Positions 57,680-64,000 of a stretch of DNA of 64,000 nucleotides are shown here, piece after piece (the stretch's first letter is position 1; each line of letters opens with the position of its first letter). The notes under the pieces were generated by a model that ran no database searches, was not told where the DNA came from, and worked only from the letters and a program-made list of their open reading frames with translations. Origin of the DNA: Ashinkailepas kermadecensis (taxonomy: Eukaryota; Arthropoda; Thecostraca; Neolepadidae); contig JAOTOM010005152.1 in NCBI GenBank assembly GCA_034440615.1, positions 1,170,553 to 1,234,552 on the forward strand, given 5' to 3'. The translations under genes and the position numbers were made by a program.

Positions 57680-58825
57680 CTTGTCTTTTCAAGTGTAGCA
57701 GGTAGAAAACAGGTTCAGAGCTACTGTTTTGCTGCCTATCTGATATGAGACTTGAATCGCGCGTCGAATGGCGCGAAAAACAAGCATAAAAACAGATCGA
57801 GCAACAACATATTGATATATTGGCCTCCAAAGTCAACAGGGTAGTTCAAACCACATCGAAGTTTGTGCAGTGCTGTTGTCTTGTTTTGTTGGCAACAACA
57901 TCAAACTAACAACACACTTGCAATCCAAATGTAACAGTGGCGTGGCATGTGCATAAGCAAGTAGCACAATATAAAGCTAGAAGCAAGATCATTGTGGGGT
58001 AGCAGGATCGATGGGGAGGGGGAAAGCTTTTCAAAATATCAGATGTTGGCAAGCTGATGCCGACTAAAGTTGATTGTGAGGCCACGGGCTAAGTGAGCTT
58101 TACGTGAGGACAGTCCAATATATTACGCAGAGCACGAGAACAGCGCATTGTATTAGCCGGAGCAGGATGCCGGTCGTCCTCCCTACACTGCTTATTGGTG
58201 GCTATTAATGTTGCAGTTGGTGGAATTAGTCTTTGGCCAGGAGATGGTCCTAAAGGTACCTTCGTCATGCTGCCCTTATCACATTTCGAGAGGCATTGGG
58301 TGAGAGAGAGAGAGGGGGGGGGGAGGAGTTCGGTATCTGCCTACCCCTCACAGGGCACCATAAACCCAGTCCATACCGCTTGCGTGTTAGCGGTTCCTCA
58401 CACCATGGCATGACGATTCCGGTGATGTACAAGTGGCACGGTTGTGAAAACATGACGGCGAGGAACTCAGCCGACGACCAGACCTCTTCATGGGCTGCCG
58501 ATGTTGGCATATCACCAGCAGCGCCGACACTGTTGGAGGTGGTTCGCCGATGACTCTGTATACGCTCCGTGTATTCTCGGGTAAGAAACACTTATAAATG
58601 AGATGTTATTGCTTAAGAATACACGTAGCTATGGAGCCAGACTTCAGTGATCCGAGGGCGTCTGCTTCAGCCATCATTGACATCACTTGGGCAAGACAGC
58701 TGGTCATCGGTCTACGTCACTGCTGTATCAGGTGGCAAAGCTGGAGCAGAGAAGGCAGTTGGCGTTGGTCAAGGTGTTCCAGCTTGGAAGTATTTTCAGC
58801 GGGCGGCTTCAAGGTGCTAAAAACC
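57680..58825. other. No gene recognised
   Basis: Short AG/G-rich run at 58305-58325. No other supported feature. Confidence 0.45.
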
Positions 58826-58831
58826 TAATAC

Positions 58832-58985
58832 GTGACTGACTCCGCGGGCTTCAGGCATCAGGAAGACATGCGCCAAGAGCCGGATCTGTGACTGACTCCG
58901 CAGGCTTCAGGCATCAGGAAGACATGCGCCAATAGCCGGATCTGTGACTGACTCCGCGGGCTTCAGGCATCAGGAAGGCATGGGC
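58832..58985. repeat. 56-bp tandem repeat, nearly three units
   Basis: Units contain GTGACTGACTCCGCGGGCTT then CAGGCATCAGGAAGACATGC and GCCAAGAGCCGGATCT. The copies differ at only two or three positions; the third ends early. Confidence 0.94.
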
Positions 58986-59077
58986 TGCTGGCTGGCTAAT
59001 AGGTGAGGAATCAGCGCCTGCTTCATGCCGACGCTCTTTCAGCTTACTCTCAATCATGTTGATTTCGATGCGGTTTT

Positions 59078-59156
59078 TATTTTGCCATGCTAGTGGTGTA
59101 ATTTTATTTTTATTTTTATTTCGCCATGCTAGTTATTTTGCCATGCTAGTGGTTCG
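59078..59156. repeat. Short repeats of ATTTTGCCATGCTAGT
   Basis: Three copies of the motif ATTTTGCCATGCTAGT (one with C for T), separated by a TTTTA run. Confidence 0.85.
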
Positions 59157-59159
59157 ATG

Positions 59160-61480
59160 CTCATGCCCTTCAGAAAAGTATATCATTTAAGAAACGCTGC
59201 CTCGTCATATCTCTTGGAGATAAAGCAAAGCTGCGCATGGAAAGCTATTGAAGTCTATCGACTATTGAAGGTGCAAGGAGCAGAGACCTCGATGAGTTCC
59301 AACTGACGATGCAGTAAGGAAACCTACATTCATTCAACATTCTCTATATTTTGGAACTTGACTGACGGCCAGCTCCATGAGCGCCTGTGGAAGATATTCT
59401 TACAGCCCAAGTTCCTACAACCTGATACTCCGAATAATTAATTCGGAATTAACTCCGGTTCGAGGAATGAATTCGCATTTGCTGATCAGCAAGGGCCCAC
59501 TCACCAACAGTTTCGACGGCAGCTAATGCGCAAAATGATAAATGAACAAATATTTATTGGAGGCGAAGGGAAATGCTTGCAATAAAAACTACGTACATCA
59601 GAGAAGTAAATAAAAAGCCGTGAGCAAAGCCCCTGCATTTCCACGCCCATTATCCAGGCAAACCTAGCAAACGACTTATTTCAATTGCGAAGTGAACAAT
59701 TTCGGGAGGGCCAATGTACCCTTAGCTATGCCATCAGCATACCACGATACATGGAATCATGTCATCACAAATGGTTTCATATACAGCAAGTGGTACATAA
59801 AGCAACATCTACTTAAACAGACCGACTCAGTTGTGGATGATTTTTTTTTTTTAACTGGCATTCATAGGGTGTTTGGCACTGCGAACAATTTTTTGTTTGT
59901 TGGCTGTCTAACGTTGGGTGTCTGGCCCTGGGTGTGCCACGGTTGGGATTCCTGGGGTCAGGACTCCACCTGATTGTATTTGGTGTAGTCCGATCCTATC
60001 AAGAAAACTGGCAAGCTTCAGAACATACGGTATTTTCCTGAAGTTTCCCAGTTTCTGCATTAGGCGACATCTCAATGGGGTGGATGGACTCGCTCGACGT
60101 TGCCACCAAGGGTCCGCCGTGCTTCGCAGTCAATGCCATCATGGCCCGCGGTAGGCCGACGAGAGGACTCGCTTGCCTGTCTGACCTCTCCCTAAGGACC
60201 TGCTATTTTTACAGGGTTGTACAGTTATTGCATTGCATTGCATATTACAAAATAGTAAATATGAGTTTTGCCGTCCACCATGCCAGTGCTGCAACCATCA
60301 CCTTCATAGCGGTTTTATTGCTTACCCTATTGCAATAGCCAGCAAGAGCAATAGCCATTAGTACGGCAGGAACACCAGCACGTTAAGGTTTAAAAGTATA
60401 GGACCCGCGTAATAAGACACAAATTTATGACCGCGGAGAAGTGTTGCATGTCTACCACGGCGGGGTGAGGTGATCAGATGTTTGCGTTTGGGCTATGCAT
60501 GAGTATGTGAGCATGGGAAGCTTGCTGGCTGAGCATGGGAGCATGTGAGCATGGGAAGCTATGTGCTTTCAAGCTTTCGAGCAGCTGAACTGAAAGTTTG
60601 ACCGAGAAAACATAAACCGAAAGAATGCTAGGCTGTTAGGAAGTAAGTTGTCCAAACCTGAGTGTTTCGTTACGTCGACAGGAAGACATGATGGGTGGGG
60701 ATTAGAGCGGAGGACAGTCACGGTCTTAATCCTCGGCTTAAAAATCGTTTCTGTGTCCTTGGGGTTGGACCCCACCTGAAAGCTGAAGATGGCGATGTCA
60801 TGGCGTTTGCTTGTTGAGTGACGTTAGGCCATGGTTCTTCATGGGCTGTGTTCTGGTTTCAAACCTGGGTACTGAATAGATAGCACAATATCGACACGCT
60901 TTGTTCTTTGTTATTCGTCGATTGATTCTTTGACATGGAAGTTCCCATTGTGTTAAGGTTCAGTATGTGTGTCTGCATTATTATTAGCCGATATTAAATA
61001 GGCATTCAGATCCGGGGTAGTAAGCTAAACCGTCGGTTATCTCAAGCTCTACGACAGGTGCTCTTAAGGAGCAGTGGGATAAGCTACATACATGTGGCGA
61101 AAAAAAAACATAAGAAGGTCACCAATCACTAGATGGTCCTGCCCTGTCAATAATCTTGTCAATCCACCGATCCAGCTGACAATGTACACATGCGATGCTT
61201 CACAGAACATTTATCTCCGAAATTGTGTAGGTTACACGCGGCAGATTCTTCTCTTCGTCTTCCTCGGAACGTTTGGCACGGATTCTTCATGACCTCCAGA
61301 CACATGATCCCCGAGGTCCGTGATTCAACTCCCATCCCTCTCACACACACACACACAGCCAGAAGGGTACCTGCAGGCGTAGGCGCAGAAGTTCCATGAA
61401 AGGTGAGAGAGTTAGTGGGGGAAGCCTTGGTTCCAGGTCTTCTATTGCAATGGAGCGCCCTAATGCTAATGCTAATTTCT
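59160..61480. other. No gene recognised
   Basis: A small GAGCATGGGAAGCT repeat occurs near 60510-60560. No gene, RNA or mobile element identified. Confidence 0.45.
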
Positions 61481-61499
61481 GCTGACATGTGTGGTGGGG

Positions 61500-61615
61500 C
61501 AGTGTCGTACACCTCTGCTGGCTGGTACACCTCACCTGACTGGTACAAACTGGTACCACCTGACTGGTGGTATACCTGTCGTACACCTCTGCTGACTGGT
61601 ACAAACCCTGCTGCG
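61500..61615. repeat. Short irregular repeat of CTGACTGGTA
   Basis: CTGACTGGTACAAAC, CTGACTGGTGGTATACCT, GTACACCTCTGCTG and similar recur four to five times in about 115 bp. Confidence 0.8.
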
Positions 61616-61619
61616 ACTG

Positions 61620-64000
61620 ACCACTGCGCTGGAAATTCTCAGTTTAACCAACTCCAAATATTAAAGCCATGGGTGATGTCTGGGTAGGAGAGGAAGCGCA
61701 TTGTAGCCAGACCAGCTGACTCACGCTACAAGTGCAATACATACTGGGTGGTAGAACACTGCCCTCTCCCTTCGGGACGTCGCCAGGCTTCTTCACCATG
61801 GTGGTCTATTAAACGGCCCGGGGGCGAAAGGTGCTTGGACCGCTTCCAGAGGCCGGGGCAGGGCTTCCTCCAGCACGTTAGCTGGGGGATCGCAGCCCCA
61901 CTCATGGCCGTCCGTATAGTGCACCCCTGCTTCCCCACCCCCGCCGGTCAAGGCCGTGCCCGTCCGCATGTCAGCGATTATTCTCCATTGATTTAGCATT
62001 GCTGGGGCAGAGGGAGGTAAAGGAGTCTGGTGGCTTCTGATAGTGGTCCACTCTCGCCAATAGACGAGGCCGCCAGTCGAAATTCCTCGACGAGCGCCTG
62101 TTGAGGGGTCTGGAATACTTCGTTCCCATGGAGCTCCCATTAGCTGTGAACAGAACGTTTTTACGTTTGCGGTGTTGGTGCCTCAACACCACCAGTAGCA
62201 AGCGTCCCAACCACATCCCCTTAATAAGTACGAGTGACTAGCCAACCCTCTCCATCTTGCTTTTATGCTTGTTTATTTGTGTGTTCCATCTCTAGCTGGG
62301 AGAGCCACAAGTGACTTTACTGTTTATTTATGGTGTTAACGTAAGGTGCTTTGCAGTCGTTTAGCAAGGGAGTGGGGTACTATGGTCAGCTCAATTTTGG
62401 GTGAAGTGGGACCGTAAAAAAGAAGAAAAAAGCTTTCCCGCATAACTGGTAAAATAAATGACGCCTTTTCATATTATCTATGATAGGTTTCAGCATTTAT
62501 TAATTGTGTCCAAATGCTTGTGCCTTCATGGTTTAGCATTAAATTTAACGCGCGATCGGGATCAAAGCTGTGACACAACATGTGTACGGGTAGAAATGCA
62601 TATGCTACTGGGACTTAGCCCATCATTAGGTGGCTATGTGTCTGCGATTGAAGCTAAGTAAAGAATTAAAGAAACAGACAACGCGTGATCATCACCAGCC
62701 ACGGAAAACATTTTCGCTTCATCTCAATTAGTTTTAAAAGGGCTATAAATAGAAAACGAATGCATATAGATGTGTTCAAATTGATGTCAAGTTGCAAAAC
62801 TCCCCAACAGGTTTCACGAATATTCGTGTAGCATTTTGTGAGCATATCGGGTCACTGTACTAAATATATCGTCATGAACATCGCGTGGGCGAATTCTTTC
62901 TCACACAAAAAAGGCATACATAGGCATACATAATATTGTCGCCAAAACGAGGCTACCAGGCACTGCTCGAAAATAAGAGACCCATAGTTCATATTTTTCT
63001 CTCATAAAATCGTAGCAAAGGTGCTAACGCAAATACCATCAGCGGTAATTGGCAATATGGTAGCAGAGGGGCCAAGCGAACTTCTGTAAAGGGCAAGGAA
63101 ACATTGCAGACAATTTGACATTGGTTACTGACGCTCATATTCACTGCCGTGAAAACGGATCCATCGGCCATCCCGCTAAATTCCGATTTCACGATCGCGT
63201 GCGATTCGAAGAACCCAGGCCCTGTCATCCCCATGCCTTCCTGCGTGTCGCCTCGAATGGTACAACTAACGTCGCCTGGGGTACAATCTTTAGGGTCAGT
63301 TTTTAATGGTCATTGTGTATATTAAAATCAAAATATTCAAATTCAACTCACTTTCTAAATCTTCTAATATCGCGTCTGTGCTCTTAGAATCCTGTCTGGG
63401 CTGTTATTTTATAAGTTTCAGTTAGGTCATGAATTAGACGACCACCATCGAAACGCTGCGTTTAGGGTAAGCACACACACTTTTTTTCAAATTCTTAGAT
63501 GACGCGGTTGGAGTCATAAATGGCGCAGTTGTTTACATAGCTCTCTTGTAAAGTTCTGTGCTTCATTTCACACCTTGTGATCGCTGTCCCCGCGTTTAGT
63601 TGAATTGTGCTCATTGTGTTGTGTTGTGGTATCTTGTGTGAAGGGTACGGTTAGTCGTAGATTTTGCTGTCGTTAATTAGTGATATAAATTGAGATGTGT
63701 TCCGCATTAGGTAGTATCTAATATGTTGATGCCGCTTATCCTGTAGATTTGCAGTTTCAGGTAATTCTCACTTGACGGAATGTCTTTTTCTAATGAAATG
63801 TTTTTAAATGTGCTGAACATGATGTGAACACTTATTTCCTCTGCAAATGCATACTTTTTCAGTTGCGAGGCAGTATACTGTGAAAAAATGGCCTGGAGTT
63901 GCATGAGAAGAAGGTATGTAATGTTCAAATGAAGAAAATGATGTAGTATAACCTAAACTAGAGCACTTAAAAAAAGAAGTTCAAATTCATAAAAACCTAA
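61620..64000. other. No gene recognised
   Basis: A GC-rich block at 61740-62140 has open frames on both strands (82 and 115 residues) but no recognisable product. The remainder is AT-rich and featureless to the window end. Confidence 0.45.

Noticed and set aside
61748..62140. Overlapping 82- and 115-residue frames in a GC-rich block
   Set aside because: Opposite strands overlap, no family match, and the block could equally be part of an unrecognised repeat.

Overview
This 64 kb window reads as repeat-rich, non-coding DNA from an invertebrate animal, most likely an arthropod (a crustacean or chelicerate is plausible; the sequence alone does not settle it). Three things point that way: the mix of elements (Jockey-type and CR1/L2-type non-LTR retrotransposons, Penelope-like elements with a GIY-YIG domain, a DIRS-like reverse transcriptase, hAT-type DNA transposons, a tRNA-derived SINE), the many long AT, CA and GA microsatellites, and the lack of any compact gene layout. 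I found no host protein-coding gene, no free-standing tRNA or rRNA gene and no CRISPR array that I can defend. Almost every long open frame comes either from a transposon or from a tandem repeat that happens to lack stops.

Layout. 1-4.75 kb: sequence without recognised genes, then a 0.7 kb GC-rich 21-bp minisatellite and a 33-bp minisatellite. 4.77-10.68 kb: a full-length Jockey-type retrotransposon between perfect 14-bp target-site duplications. Its ORF1 is largely open. Its ORF2 (endonuclease, reverse transcriptase, RNase H) is broken by stops, frameshifts, a SINE insertion and a small duplication-flanked insertion. 10.7-18.6 kb: no genes, an old diverged long-period repeat, a CA run and 21-bp and 10-bp minisatellites. 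18.6-28.7 kb: a nest of elements made of a hAT element with an 8-bp target duplication, Penelope-like pieces, three copies (A, B, C) of a second Jockey-type family and two copies of a TIR element with hairpin ends. One TIR element sits inside Jockey copy A, and copy C supplies the uninterrupted version of that site. 28.7-33.3 kb: several minisatellites and a 0.9 kb TIR element. 33.7-34.7 kb: a 5'-truncated Penelope-like element between two TA tracts. 35.5 kb: a second SINE copy with a perfect 14-bp target duplication. 37.4-41 kb: a decayed CR1/L2-type element, followed at 41.0-42.1 kb on the minus strand by a DIRS-like reverse transcriptase remnant. 43.0 kb: an inverted pair of Penelope-type termini carrying decayed hammerhead-ribozyme cores. 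44.4-45.6 kb: 11-bp GC-rich minisatellites. 47-48.4 kb: a second decayed CR1-like reverse transcriptase, minus strand. 48.9-64 kb: mostly minisatellites, microsatellites, a perfect 34-bp-arm palindrome and a hAT-like TIR element; otherwise nothing recognised.

The elements interact by nesting, not as a pathway. Intact duplications and related copies allow a relative order of events: Jockey copy A before the TIR element, and the Jockey element at 5-10 kb before its SINE. The observations I would check first are the hammerhead-like Penelope termini, the hairpin-ended TIR family with its conserved receptor-type direct repeat, and the hexamer satellite that seems to have grown from a seed in a Jockey 3' UTR.
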